Source: Pleodorina starrii
Lineage: Eukaryota; Chlorophyta; Chlorophyceae; Chlamydomonadales; Volvocaceae
NCBI GenBank assembly: GCA_030267565.1
Contig: BRXU01000002.1
Coordinates: 6,019,501-6,083,500, forward strand
Length of the DNA stretch: 64,000 bases
Direction of reading: 5' to 3'
The position numbers and the translations under genes are program-made. Shown piece after piece: positions 38,434 to 50,313 of the stretch (its first letter is position 1; each line of letters opens with the position of its first letter). The notes under the pieces are model-generated. The model was not told the DNA's origin. It saw nothing but the letters and a program-made list of their open reading frames with translations, and did no database searches.

Positions 38434-38787
38434 AGCTCGGTGTCGATCAGCTGCTGCCGCCGCCGGGGCGGGGTCCACGCCGGTTTGCTCCCTGATGGGG
38501 GTGGGGGCTCAGCAGCTTGCTCGCTTGCAGCTGCCCGCACCAAGCTGTCCGTGTTCTGACGAGTTCTCACCGGACTTGAATGTACGTACGTACGGGGACG
38601 GGTTGTTTGGACCGGGTCTGGAATTGGTGCTTTGGAGTTGCGCTGCCATGGCGAGCTGGCGGGCGAGTGCATGCACGCACACTGAGAAGGATGAAGAGGA
38701 GCCGCCACCGTACCATAATGCCCCGTCGGACTGGGCTCAGGGAAGGTGCATCCGTGTGCCAGGAGAGGGAAATGGCCCTTCCCTAAT

Positions 38788-38958
38788 TGACACTGTCGCC
38801 GTAACTCCGATGGACGGAGTCGAGAATTACCGTAACTCCAACAGAGTCGACAATGGAGGCCTTCTCCAGCGGCCGCACCCAGTTATCATTGTTATAATCG
38901 TTCGCATCGCCGTAACTCCGACGGAATCGCCATAACTCCGACGAAGTCGCTGTCACGA
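38788..38958 (+). repeat. Degenerate GTAACTCCGAYGGAGTCG repeats
   Basis: The motif CGCCGTAACTCCGACGGA and close variants occur at about 38798, 38827, 38910 and 38928, irregularly spaced. No gene overlaps. The rest of 38434-39480 holds nothing recognised. Confidence 0.5.
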
Positions 38959-39480
38959 CACACGATGTAAGCAGCTCGTTGGGTGAGCCTCACACCGACT
39001 GTTGGCGTGTTGGCGATCTGTTGACGGGCGCCCAGGAGTGAGAACACACGCTGAATGGCGCGCGACTCGAATAACGCGCTCCCAGATTGACTTTGCTTGC
39101 AAACTGCGAGAGCCCCGGGTAGAGCAACTATGACTGAAAGTGAGAGCGGAAACCAATGGAGTTACAAATCATGATTACTATGGCGGTAGTCGATGTGGAC
39201 TCGAAGCGCTGAGGGTACTCACTGGGGTAGGATTCCCGGAGTGTGGTGTCATGGGTTACCCGTACTCGCTTAATCATAGAATTTTTTTGAACATAAAAAC
39301 CCTCCCATCTTGTAACGGGCACCTCCTGGCTTTCAATGGATTCCCCCGACCCGGTATTAATATCGGTTTAGGATTCTCACGACTGGGTACCGGAGAAACG
39401 TCACCCAGCGTTTTTTTTCAAAAATCCCGGGGAATTAACTATTCCGAACCAAGGAATGAACTTTCGGGGTAGACCAATTC

Positions 39481-40591
39481 TCATTCCTTAGCCGTGAGGT
39501 GCTGGGTTTTAGGGTTTTTACGCTGCTTAGAGTTGTTGATAGCAAACTCGATAAGCGGCAAATGCTCGTCCCAGTCGTCTTGCGCGGGCGAGATGTAGTG
39601 CCTGAGTGTCTCTTCAAGGACGCGGTTCATCCGCTCCGTTTGTCCATCCGTTTGCGGGTGGTAGGCTGTGCTCATGTAGAGGTGGGTGCCCAATAGGCGA
39701 AATAGTTCCTTCCAAAAGTTGCTTGTAAAGCGTGTGTCCCGGTCCGACACTATGTTCTGCGGAAGGCCGTGCTGCCTGAAGACTGTAGCCACAAAAAGGC
39801 GGGCTAACTCTTCAGCTCCGACGGTCGTGTGTGTGGGAGCAAAGTGCGTCATTTTGCTCAGCCGGTCCACGAACACTACGATCGCGTCATGCCCATTGCG
39901 AGTTGTTGGTAGCTGAGTGATCAAATCCATTGATACACTATCCCAAACCTCAGCAGGAATAGGGAGGGGCTGCAGCAATCCGCCCGGCTTTCTGTTTGTG
40001 GGTTTGTTGCGCTGACAGTTGGGGCAGGACTTAACGTATGCCTTAACGTTAGCGTCTAGCCCGGGCCACCAGTAAGTTTGTGCGATCGCTTGTTTGGTGC
40101 GGTCTATGCCGCGATGGCCAGCGTAAGGAACATCATGATATTCTTTCAGGATTTCCTTACGTAAGTCAGCGTTTTCAGGCACGTATATCTGGGTCCCTCT
40201 GTACCAGAATCCGTTCTTTCGCCTGAGCTGCAGCTTTGCTACCTGTGATTTTCGTATGTTTGGGTCGCCGTCATACCCGCGTTTGATTCGGCGGCCGAGG
40301 TCGCTATCAATCAGCGAAGCCGTTAGCACATTTAGCACCATGTCGTGAACCCGACTGATGGGATCAGCGACATTTATCCGTCCGGGGCGGTACTCCCATT
40401 TAAAGTTGAAACGCGAGAGGCGTTCCATCCAACGAGCTTGTCTACGGGAGAGCATATCGGCGCTTTTCTGGTCCTGTAGGTATACCAGCGGTTGGTGGTC
40501 GGTTACAAGTGTAACATCGGTTGCACCTTCCAAATAACAACGCCACTCTTCAAGCGCAAGGACTGTGCCCAAGCACTCCTGGTCTGTTGTT
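39481..40591 (-). pseudogene. Gypsy pol, RNase H C-terminal part and integrase
   Basis: After the junction the frame reads TTDQECLGTVLALEEWRCYL (RNase H), then a linker. The integrase zinc-binding HHCC motif follows (His in YHDVPYAGH, Cys in SCPNCQRN). The core has catalytic Asp in MDLITQLP and SDRDTRF and Glu in QTDGQTERMNRVLEETLR. The frame departs from the family after LIEFAINNSKQ, so the integrase tail and LTR are lost. The longer open frame up to 41115 is partly insertion sequence read by chance. Confidence 0.88.
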
Positions 40592-43500
40592 ACCGATTTT
40601 GGTTCTAAGAACCAAAAGAGGTTTATGTCCCTAGGTACTGCGTGGGACCCAGTACATGGGACCCAATACAGCAGTAAAAAACAGTACCAGGAAGGTACGC
40701 GCAACGCGAAAGTGGTTCTGGCGTGCTCACTGCACACTTCGGACGGCCGTAGAGGAGATGGAACAAAATGAGGAACGGAAAGCACAAAACAGTCCGGCCA
40801 TGGCTGGGCTGGGCGACATAATCGCCCTCGTGACGACATGAAATGAAACGGCCACCAACGACCACCAGAACGCAACCCCGTCTGAGGAAATAACACACAG
40901 AAATAATGGACATGTTGCCATGCGTAGCCATTGCCATGTCCACCTTTGGCAAGGGCAATGAAGGTTGGGAACGGGTGGGACAGCGAAACGTGTATTACTT
41001 GAATGTAACGTGTATGCATACAGGAATGGTAACAGAGGGCACAAAAACGGCCGGGCAGGGCATGGCTGGGCGACATCTTGGCCCTCGTGACTACCAAAAC
41101 GGCAACGGCCGCCAACGACCATCACAACAGCACAGCACTTGCCAGGGCGAGACACCACGTTCCAGTATCGCAACAACATAAGTGCGTCCGCGAACTGCCA
41201 CTGGCCGACCTCTTCGGCCGCGGCCAACGTGAAATTTCGACCGTAATGCAAAATACCTAGATAGGATAGGCCATCATGACTGAAAACGGACGGGCGCGGA
41301 CCTCCGCGCCCCAACGACTGTTACGGGATGGCAGCCAGTAGTTCACAACAACGACGTTCAAAGCGGGGACGCCTTCAGCTGGGACCAGTCCGACTCCTAC
41401 CCAGCGACCCGGCAGTGGAAGTGCAGCTGCCCATCACAAATGCGCACAAGATGGAGCGCCCCGTGTGGGAAATCAAGGACGTTCACGTCAGCCTAGATCC
41501 TTGCGCCATCCCCGAGTTCCTCGCGATGTCCTACTCCACCCCGCGGCGCACATGGGACAAGACGGGGCTCCAGAAGCCGGCGCCTCACCTGGACATACAG
41601 GCGCACGCCCAAAGATCGGGGGGGGACCATTCACTATGCCTTGCAAACGGCCGCCACGGACGGAGCTGGCGCGCAAGATGCAGCAGCTGCAGCAATTGCA
41701 ATAGCAACACCAAGCCGCCCAGACCGCAGCTGCCCCGGCACAGCCAGGCCCCTCGAGCGGGGTGCTGCCACCGTACGCAGCGGCCGTACAGCGGACCAGA
41801 TAGATGGGGCCAGGAGCCCGAGGTGGGAGCGAGAATACAGCACGCACCCATGGGGTTGGGCATCACACCCGGCATGACCCCACGCATTCCACCCCCACCC
41901 ACGCCTCTGGCTGTCTGGCATCAGCCAACATCACTGCCACTGCAGCCGGAGCAGACACATGGGCCGCCATGGCGGCCGCGGCACCCAGGCTCCCCAACTC
42001 CATGTGGGCAAACCAGGCAGCTGCTGCAGCCAGGGCCCCACCGGTCACCGTGACTGTAAGTAGTACAACGACTTACCCCCAGCAGGCCCTGCCGCCGCAG
42101 CAGGCCCCACCGCCACCGCGGACACAACCGCCACTGCGCGCGCCATCCCTGCCTTGGGCCCCGCCATCGAGGCAGGCCCCACCCAGCAGCCCCACAGCTG
42201 CAGGCCCAGCCACCGGTGCAGGCCCAGATGCAACGGCTGCCGACCCCGCCGCCGCCGCAGGCCCAGCCACGGATGCAAACCCCACCACCGTCACCGACTT
42301 AACAGCCGCAGCTGCCATCGGCCCCACAGCCGGACCCCACGATGGCGGCAACTCAACAGGGTTGCAGGCACAGGCGACTCCATGCATGGCGACGAAACAG
42401 GACACCGACACCTGGATGGAGGCGGCCACCACGTACGTCCACAGCAGCGGTGCGGTGGCAGCAGTACCGCAGGAGCGGGCCCTATCAGCCGCCGCAGCCG
42501 CTACAGCCCCCGCTTTCTGGTCCAAGTCAGGTCTTACGGGGGCAGGCAGCAGGCGAAAGGCTACCGGGGGCAAAGCCAGGCAGCGGCCGCAGCAGGAGCG
42601 CACACAGCCCGACCAGGGCGCAGCAGGCCCCGAGGCCCCAAAGGGGAAGCGGCAACAGCTCGAGCATCTGTCCGAAAAGGAGCGAGCCGAGCGGAACAAG
42701 GCGCAAAGAAAAAAGGCCCTGGAGGCCCGCAGGAGGAACATGGAGGAGCGGAAGGCTCAGCAGGCAGCAGAGGAGGCCACGGCGCAGTCAAACCGCAATG
42801 CTGGCGACCGGCAGCCAGGCCAAGCCTTCGGACGGATCACAGATCCCCAGCCTGCAGCTGCAGGTGGCGGGTGCAGATTCCTCCACCGTCAAACCCCACA
42901 CCCAGCACGAAGTTGCCCAACGAGGCCGGCAGCAGCTGAGCCTTCCGCTCCTCGGGCCAGCGTCAAGGCAGAACTGTCCCTCCACCACCCTCCAGGGAGC
43001 AACCTGGCACGTGTGGGCCCGTGAGCACCTCGACCCAGCCACGACCCCAGCCCCACTGCAGGACACGGACGACACCCTTGCAGCTCTGTGAGGCCTGCAT
43101 AACGATATCGGCCCGGCCTGGCTGGAGGCAGCCTGTACGGTGGAGACCCAGTTAGTTACGGCAGCAGCGGCGGCAGCAGGTGGAGGCGGAAGGCCCCCAG
43201 CAGCAGCAACTGCAGCCGCCGGCACTGCCACCGCCAGACTGCGAGCAGGTGATGGCCATGATCGTCGGGCGACTGGGCGACTGCGCCTTCCCGGGGGTAC
43301 GGATGCAGTGCCACTTCACCGCCTGACGGTCAGCCAGGCGACACAACTGAAGGACTGGCCTGCCAGCGAGCGGCGAGTGGGTCTGATCACCTAGTTTGCG
43401 AGTTTGTGCGGGAGGCCCTGAGCACGCCGGAGAACCCGGCGTTGCCCGACCTCGCCACCGAGGTCAGCCGCTTACGGGCAACCCAGGCACGCCTGTGGTT

Positions 43501-44153
43501 TGGAGTGCGTTGGGAGAATGACAACATGGAGAGCACGTGGCGCCTTGCGGTGGACGGTGTGCCCCTGACCGGCAACACGCACCCGGCCAACACGCACCTG
43601 GCCCTAAGCCGTGCGGGTGCGAGTGATATTGGGGTTGGGGGCGTCACCTTTCTGATCTGGGAAAAGGGATCGGCACTGGGAGAGGGCGTTCTCACCTTTG
43701 CATGGGCACTGGGTTTTTACGGCTTTCCATGGGGCGTGGTGCTGGGCGGCAGTGTACAGCTGTGGGTTGCGCTTGCTAGCGCACCGATGCACGCCAGTCA
43801 TGCAACACCCCAACGGAGCGTACAATACACTTGCAATCACTGTGCTTCCTTCGCCTGCCTCTCCTACTTCCGACTACCGCTCGCCAACTTTGATGGAGCC
43901 CGCTTTTTAGCTGCGCGTTGTCGCGCGGACGTGGCGGATGTGTTGGGCCTTGCAAGCTTGCATCCGTGTTTAGGACGTGTTTTTGGAGCCATGCCTTGAC
44001 CGCACATGAACCTCCTGAATAAAGGGCAACTGACTACCCAGGACTACCTACCTCTATCTCCCTATTTCTGATGCCTCGGCTAGTGCGTTGGTTCCGCTGG
44101 TCCGCTACACACGGCCTGCTTACACCAAAAGCGGGACTGCCGGAGGCCCTTAC
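40592..44153 (+). mobile_element. 3.56-kb retroelement-like insertion inside gypsy pol
   Basis: It is bounded by the 5-bp duplication TTGTT (40587-40591 and 44154-44158). Removing the insert plus one copy restores the RNase H frame exactly. Ends read ACCGATTTTGG and GGCCCTTAC with no inverted repeat. The 5' part has two diverged direct copies of about 100 bp (about 40780-40877 and 41039-41135). The interior is coding-like (see 41328-44000). The element class is not certain; an LTR/TOC-like or LINE-like algal retroelement fits best. Confidence 0.75.
41328..44000 (+). pseudogene. Decayed retroelement reading frames
   Basis: An Ala/Pro/Gln-rich region (41804-43024 is open) contains a charged coiled coil near 42650-42790 (KRQQLEHLSEKERAERNKAQ). 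The next frame (43387-44000) has RLWFGVRWENDNMESTWRLA then VDGVPLTGN, reminiscent of the Trp-rich C-terminal region that precedes a zinc finger in plant and algal retroelement polyproteins. The Cys/His part is missing. Frames change several times, so this is a broken coding region. No RT block was recognised. Confidence 0.5.
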
Positions 44154-45044
44154 TTGTTGAGTAGTTATACTCTGCTTTACTGAACTTTGAGCTCGTGTAA
44201 GCTACTGGTCGCTCGTCTTGTAAAAGTACGGCGCCGGTGCCATAAATTGAGGCGTCAGACCAGCCCGTGAAAGGTTTTTCAAGCTCGGGGAGCTTAAGTA
44301 CAGGTGCGTTCGTCAAGTCATGCTTCACGCCTTCGAAAGCCGCATCACACGCTTTCGTCCAATGGAAGGGCATTTTCGCACTGGTTAAGGCTGTGAGCGG
44401 GGCCACAAGGGAGGAATAACCCTGGATGAACCTCCTAAAGTAGTTGGCTAAGCCAAGGAACGCGCGTAGCTTAGGTAAGTCGGTCGGCACTGGCCATTCT
44501 TTGACGACTTTAACCTTACGCTCGTCCACTTTTAAGCCGTCTCGGCTAACTATGTGGCCCAAGAAGTGCAGTTCGCCACGGTTGAACTGACACTTAGACA
44601 GTTTTGCCTTGAATTCGTGCTTTCGTAGCAGAGCAAGCACCGTACGGAGGTGTTGCTCATGCTCGGCTGGGGTCTTACTGAAGACCAAAATGTCGTCCAA
44701 GTACACCAGCACAAATTTGCCAATGTGTTCGGCGAAAATTCGATTCATCACCGCTTGGAACGTTGCAGGGGCGTTGGTGAGGCCAAAGCAAAGGACCTTG
44801 AATTGAAATTGGCCCATTCCCGGAGCTATAAAGGCCGTCTTTTCCACATCCTCTGGGGAAATGCGGATTTGGTTGTACCCCTGTTGTAGGTCCAGGGAGC
44901 TGAAAATGTTCGCACCCTGAAGCTGGTCGAAGAGGTCTGCTGTAATATTAGGCATTGGGTACCGCCGTTTAATTGTTTGTTTGTTGAGGGCACGGTAATC
45001 AAGGACCATACGAAGACCTTGTCCGTTAGCCTTTTCAACAACAA
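44154..45044 (-). pseudogene. Gypsy pol, reverse transcriptase body and start of RNase H
   Basis: Conserved RT blocks are MVLDYRALNKQTIKRRYPMP, SSLDLQQGYNQIRI, and the active site VLVYLDDILVFS. RNase H begins at GWSDASIYGTGAVLLQDERP and the segment ends at EYNYST, where the 40592-44153 insertion interrupts it. No stop or shift lies inside. Confidence 0.92.
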
Positions 45045-46226
45045 GGGGTTGGTGTCGGCTTCCTTGAAGCCGGAAAAAGGGCGGGGCCCCGCTCAATCGT
45101 ACGGGTTGAGTGCTAGGGCGGCGAGGGCGTCAATTGTGAGAGTGCCGACATTCCTGCTGAAATATATAGCCAGAGCTTTATCCCCGAAATGCCTGCTAGC
45201 GGAGTCGTCAGCAAGGCCTGCCGGCGCGGTGCGGCATCGCGTCATCCCGCCGGGTCCATGAGCGCATCGATCGATTGAAATACGGCATCATTTCCAAGGC
45301 GAGCGGCGAGGGCGTCAAGTGTGAGAGTGTCCTGACAGTCCTGCTGATAAACAGCCAGATCTTTATATCCGAAATGCCTGCGGCTTCGTTCAGCAATCCG
45401 CCCCATGTACAGCATCGGGCTCCGTCTCGGCACTGTGCAAGTCTTCCCACGAGCGCATTGCTTGGCTTAAGTAGCTTGGCAGTAGACTTGGTGGATTATT
45501 CGCAGAGCAGGCTGACTTGCAAATAGAAGGACAGCGGAACTTTTGCGAGGGTCGCGACGACGTACGTGCACTTGCCGCCGACGAGAGTACACAGGCTTCG
45601 CTACCGAGGTATTTGCCGTAGAGGAGGCTTGACAACGTTAACATTAGGACAGGGAATGTAGAGTCCCCTAGGTTGCCGACTGGACTTGTTTGGCGGCCCG
45701 CAGCAGAAGACCGCCGCATCGTGCGTGCAATTTGCCGCTTGGCGTCCGACAACCAGCAGTTTGTCCCTCATGGTTTGTCCCTTGCAACCTTTGTAATAGT
45801 GTTATGCGTCAAGTCGATCGGATTGGGTAGCAGAGCTGCTGTGATGTGTTCGCGGGAAGAATGTTCGCAATACAAACATAGTTGGTCGCCGAAATGAAGA
45901 TTCATTTCACGCCGTCATGTCAGAATTCCAGTTCGAGAAACGATGGATCTCCTGGAATTAATTACAGGCCGAGAGGCGTTGGTTTGACCTCGGCCTCGGT
46001 CCATGGAGACTGCCAAACTGGTTTTTACTCATGCGATGTTGGAATCCTATAATAAATTTACCATGCAATAAAGAACGTAATATTTTACTTATGGAGTCTT
46101 TCCGTTGGCCGAAATTCTGCACTTGCCCTTTTACATTAGACATTAGACATCAGACATCGCAGGCACGGACATGGGCAATCCTAGAGGGCGGGGCCCCCCT
46201 GGGCGCTTCGCGCTGGGGCCCCGCCC
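45045..46226 (+). mobile_element. 1.18-kb insertion with GC-palindrome ends in gypsy RT
   Basis: The left end carries the GGCTTCCTTGAAGCC hairpin and GGGCGGGGCCCC. The right end (46184-46226) is a hairpin of GGGCGGGGCCCC against GGGGCCCCGCCC. Subtracting it with a 2-bp duplication (AA) restores the RT frame. It contains a diverged 90-bp duplication (45119-45205 and 45300-45388). No convincing gene lies inside. Relatives of both ends occur at 4189 and 5583. The class is unknown; the palindromes resemble the GC-rich repeats reported in volvocine organelle genomes. Confidence 0.72.
45119..45388 (+). repeat. Diverged direct duplication inside the 45045 insertion
   Basis: Both copies share GGCGAGGGCGTCAA, GTGAGAGTG, TCCTGCTGA, ATAGCCAGAGCTTTAT (or close) and CCGAAATGCCTGC. 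They are about 180 bp apart. Confidence 0.8.
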
Positions 46227-46373
46227 AAAAATCACCGGAGCGCCGTAAGACGACGTAGAGGGTTCAATGTAGCCTTTTTGTAGCAACTCAGTGACTTGCT
46301 TGCGTACTTCCTGTTGCTCAAGTTGCGTCAGGCGGTACGTTCGCTTGGCTGGCGGTACGGCCCCGTCCACCAA
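46227..46373 (-). pseudogene. Gypsy pol, N-terminal start of reverse transcriptase
   Basis: The frame contains KRTYRLTQLEQQEVRKQVTE and then KGYIEPSTSSYGAPVIF, the classical entry into the RT domain. It then runs into the GC-rich end of the 45045-46226 insertion. Upstream sequence (46374-47369) shows no further pol, gag or LTR. Confidence 0.85.
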
Positions 46374-47369
46374 CCGACGACCCTATGTGTCCAGAGTTCG
46401 GCGGTTGGTCGTCCAGTCCCGCCCGTACCAATGGCGTCATCCTTATCGAGGACAGCGATTCCAAGCGCAAATTACATCATAGGAATCGCAATTTTCGAAC
46501 AACGACGTTCGCATTCAAACGCACGCAGGACGAGCTGCAGCGAACACTATGTAACAAGAAGGGCCTGCGGCGGTCCCGGAATTTGGTTGCGCCGTTGAGT
46601 TGTGGAAAGCATGTGTTGATCGGAAGATGGGCGACAGTCAGTGTGCCGCAGCCGGCGGTACGCAGCAGTAACAGGTCGGCTTGGAATTGCGGATTGCAGG
46701 TTCCATCCCGAGAGTTACGAAGGACCTCGATCCCACGCTATTATGAAAACGATCATCCCTGATCATCATACTACATGTACAGCTAATGCAGCACCTTCGG
46801 GCCACGTGGTCGCGTGAACGAAGTGGCTGGACCTCTCACGTGAACCTGTAAATGCCTAGGTTGAAACCAGTCCGGACGTGAATGCTGCGGCTTACATGGG
46901 TGTGCGTGCCCAGGCATGATGACATGTTGATCGAATGTGGCCATCCTAACCCACTAGCAAAGCACGGAAGCCATGCCCCACCCCTGTGGGCCCCAAAGGC
47001 CTTCACGTTACACACGTCGTTTTGCCCACGTTGTGCTCAACGGTGGAGAACACCCAAGCATTCCCATGCTTCACGTCGCCCGACAGGGGCAATCACAGCG
47101 GGGAAAAACTGGTAGACAGAGGGTCCACAAGCCCAAAACCCCGGTCCCCGGCGGTCTCACCACGGTCCCCCCCAGTCCCCCCGCCCGGGTCCCACCACGG
47201 TCCCCACCCGGCGGGGGTGGCGGTCATGGCACTGGGGCACCGCATGCACAAGGAAAGTTGACGCTGGACCGTAAGCCCAAGCGTGTGTTAAGGGAGCAGA
47301 CTGATGCCTCTTCGGCGGGTACAGCCCACAACCACGGCGACCGTATTTCTGACTAAGATGGGTTGCTTA

Positions 47370-47656
47370 GCCCACCCCTCCGTGTCTGGGCCCCGTCCCA
47401 CTCCTATCACACCTTGGAACCCGCACGCATTCTTCCCAGACATGCCAGACACATCCTTGTTGAACCTTCAACCGTGAGGAGTTTTACCAGTGCAGGGGAC
47501 AGGGACACGGCTAAAGAGCCATGCGATCGTTATCGCCAACTGTTGGTCCTACACCAGGGCCCCCATCGGTCACCCAGCCCTCTGCGAAGGTCGTGATCGA
47601 ACTCGTGACCTTCCGGTCATAGATTCAGTGTCCTAACTCTTAGGCACTTCATATGA
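47370..47656 (-). mobile_element. tRNA-derived SINE-like element, second copy
   Basis: On the minus strand the head reads GAAGTGCCTAAGAGTTAGGA, then GGTCACGAGTTCGATC (B box GAGTTCGATC). The body matches 37469-37757, including GCCATGCGATC, TGGGTGACC and ACCAGGGCC. Two diverged copies with pol III boxes support a SINE family. Confidence 0.7.
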
Positions 47657-47844
47657 TTCACAACCCAGTTCCGCGGGGCTGAATGACGGTCCGCACGGCA
47701 GTTTTGCAGCTCCACCGTAGACACGACGAAGAGGACGACCTGCACGCCCAAGGTGTTGTCTTCCTTGCGAACCCTACCCTACTACCCTACCCTAGCCTAC
47801 CGTACCCTCGTCAGCGCAACCGGGCTGCGGCGCGCTCCTGAGCA

Positions 47845-48230
47845 TCATGCACACGCAGCCCGCTCCAGCACATCCTGGCTCTGTTCGGCCTGCATCACGC
47901 TCGCATTTCTTGCCCCCAACAACCGGGTAGCGGCCCGCTCCCGGGCACTGTGCACAGCCTGCTCGATGGCCGACGACGCGCCGAAGATGGCCGTCCGCCA
48001 GGTACTTCCATGGGGATTCCCCCGGCCAGAAACGCTGCTGATTGCTGTGTCAAGGAAGAAATGACACCTACGATCCGCGTGCATTCCGTCCCTATGCGAG
48101 ACGCGCCCGCGGCCGGTCGCGGCCGCTGCTGCTGCTGTTGCGCCGATCGCTGCCGATGCTGCTGCTTCCGGGCGTTCAGGGCTGTGACAGCGAAACGAAG
48201 GAGAACACCTATAATGACAGTGGCAACCAC
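47845..48230 (-). CDS. Hypothetical small gene, structure uncertain
   Basis: The frame starting at 48230 begins with a hydrophobic stretch (MVATVIIGVLLRFAVTALNA) followed by a Gln/Arg-rich segment and a possible GTAGGT donor near 48069. The frame ending at 47845 has a helical end (IEQAVHSARERAATRLLGAR then NASVMQAEQSQDVLERAA). The two lie in different frames, and no splice pair joining them in phase was found. It may be a membrane-anchored small protein or chance frames. Confidence 0.25.
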
Positions 48231-48473
48231 GTATAGCGTTCGGGAAGCCGCTCATACCGGCGACAATTTGCTTGGGGCTTCCATCGACGGACAGCTCTTG
48301 TTCGGATGCGTGTGCTTGGTCGCTTTACCTGCTCCTCACCCTCGCGTGTAAACGCCAGGTTCACGCACCGTTTACTGCGTCGTTTCGTTGCCCTGCAAAC
48401 AGCCTTTGGACGCGTGTGAACCTGCGCAGCGTATGTAAGCTCCGGTTTCGGCCTCCTAGGCCCTGCGCCTCGC

Positions 48474-49295
48474 GCATGCGTAACCGTCGCTTTGCATCCA
48501 AGCGCCATTCAGATTGGATTTGTTCTTCTGATCGCGGTGTCGGTCCAGAGGTCTCCGCGTATTGCGTCAACCGTTCGCGCAACTGTCACAGCTCGCCATC
48601 TGGTCTTTATGGCGTGTTGCACGCCCTCGCTAAAATTTGTTGATACTACTTCGCGCTGCCTTTGCATTCTCCGCGTTCGTCGTGGCAATGCCCGCTTCCC
48701 GGTTTCGGCCTTCTCCTTCCCGCTGTTCGCGCTCCCGTGTTTTGCCTCTCACAAATAACTTCCATTGCTTATGCCATTCTTGCATGTGTTTCTACGCAAC
48801 GTTTGCGTCCTCCGGGCGCTTGGTTCTCCTTCCTGAGCAGTACGCATGCGTCACCGAATTTGATAGAGTGGTCCGCTCTGGCCGCATACGTAACCGTCGA
48901 TTTGTCATTACACATCATTCACATTGAATTTGTTTTATTCATCGCGGTGGCGGTCCGGAGCTCTCCCCGTATTGCGTCAACCGTTTGCGTAACCGTCACA
49001 GCTCGTCATCTGGTCTTTAATCCGTGTTGCCTTCCCTCGCTATTATTTGTCGATACTCCTTTGCGCTGCCTTTGCATTGTCCGCTTTTGTCTTTGCATTG
49101 TCCTCTTCCCGGTTTCGGCCTTCTCCTTCCCGTTGTCCTACCGTTGTTCGCGCTCCCGTGCTTTGTCTCGCACAAATGACTTCCACTGTTGATGCCATTC
49201 TTGCATGTGTTTTTACGCAACGTTTGCGTCGTCCGGGCGCTTGATTCTCCTTCCTGCGCATTACGCATGCGTCACCGCCTTTCCTATTGTGGTCC
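48474..49295. repeat. 409-bp tandem duplication, pyrimidine-rich
   Basis: Two diverged units (48474-48882 and 48883-about 49295) are collinear throughout. Shared blocks include GTATTGCGTCAACCGTT, CACAGCTCG, CATCTGGTCTTTA, CTGCCTTTGCATT, TCCCGGTTTCGGCCTTCTCC and TACGCAACGTTTGCGTC. No gene is supported. Confidence 0.9.
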
Positions 49296-49670
49296 GTTCG
49301 AGCAAACAATGGACGACTTCAATTCAGAAGCACGTCGCCTTTGACATGCGCTTGTATGGGCCCTCGCAGACACACAGCGCAGTGTGTCCTGCACTGGCGT
49401 CCTCAAGGCGCTTTCCCTCGTTTGACTCCGTTTCGTCTCGCCCATCCTTGCTTCCGACTCACATACTGCCGCCCTTGCCACTCTCTGCATTTTCTCCTGT
49501 TCTCGGCGTGCGTCGGTGCCGCTGACAATGCGATAGTACCGCTCGGTTACCGGCCACATGTGTACTGCTGGCCCACATATTGGGATCACAACTATTGCTG
49601 GTAATTTGCGGGAATTGTAGGGTGCTGTATCTCCAGGAATTTACTGCTGTAGGGTGTAGGACAACGCAGT

Positions 49671-49702
49671 AGTCGCGGCCGGAAGGCCGCGACTTTTTTT
49701 TA
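49671..49702 (+). other. GC hairpin followed by T9
   Basis: Stem AGTCGCGGCC/GGCCGCGACT, loop GGAA, then a run of T at 49694-49702. It resembles an intrinsic terminator, or a pol III transcript end. The following 49703-50300 is AT-richer, with no gene seen. Confidence 0.7.
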
Positions 49703-50313
49703 AGAAAATTTCAGAAATTGAATTCCTGAAAACGCGTTTTCCATCATCCAATTTGTGTAATATCTATAAACTTAATAATTTTGAGAGAGCTGGAGAAGGC
49801 ATGATTTTGCTGGAACTTACCCTAACTGTAGTCGTCGCCGAAATACATGGTAATTCAAGCAAGTAAGGTCATTCTCCAGCGTAATTTAGTTTGGCATATG
49901 CAGGGGGACTTAGGGTAAGTAATGTTGACGTTATGGAACCAGTTCCAAATTGAACAGATAGTCAGAATCCTAGCAGCAGAATTACTGAGCTATCACGAAC
50001 ATGCTTTCAAATGTACTTACATTTGGATTAGTATTGGATGTCTGCGCCACGGTGCATGGCATGTCTGTCCATTGACTTCTTTCGCTGAAAACTGTTATCG
50101 AAGGTTGTAGTTTGTCATTCAGAGACATACTGGCGACAGAAAACATGCTTGTAGCAGGGTGCTCGTCAAGCACAGCAAGGGCTGACTGACAAAATCGAAA
50201 TCATGAAAAAGACAGAACAGAAATCACTAAAAGCCAGTTGTTGATTATTATGCGTCAGTTATACTAACGCCCAAGTATGATATGAGCATAATTTGTGAGT
50301 CTGTGCATCAGGA

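Larger units (their letters stand above)
39481..46373 (-). mobile_element. Ty3/gypsy LTR retrotransposon remnant with two nested insertions
   Basis: Pol segments in coding order are 46373-46227 (RT start), 45044-44154 (RT and RNase H start) and 40591-39481 (RNase H end and integrase). They are separated by insertions 45045-46226 and 40592-44153. The domain order RT, RNase H, integrase identifies Ty3/gypsy. No gag, protease or LTR was found: the left end stops in integrase near 39535 and the right end stops just before RT. The copy is therefore truncated on both sides and cannot be autonomous. Confidence 0.9.

Noticed and set aside
40620..41115. N-terminal extension of the gypsy integrase frame
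   Set aside because: Sequence right of 40591 belongs to the nested insertion, and its frame is open by chance.
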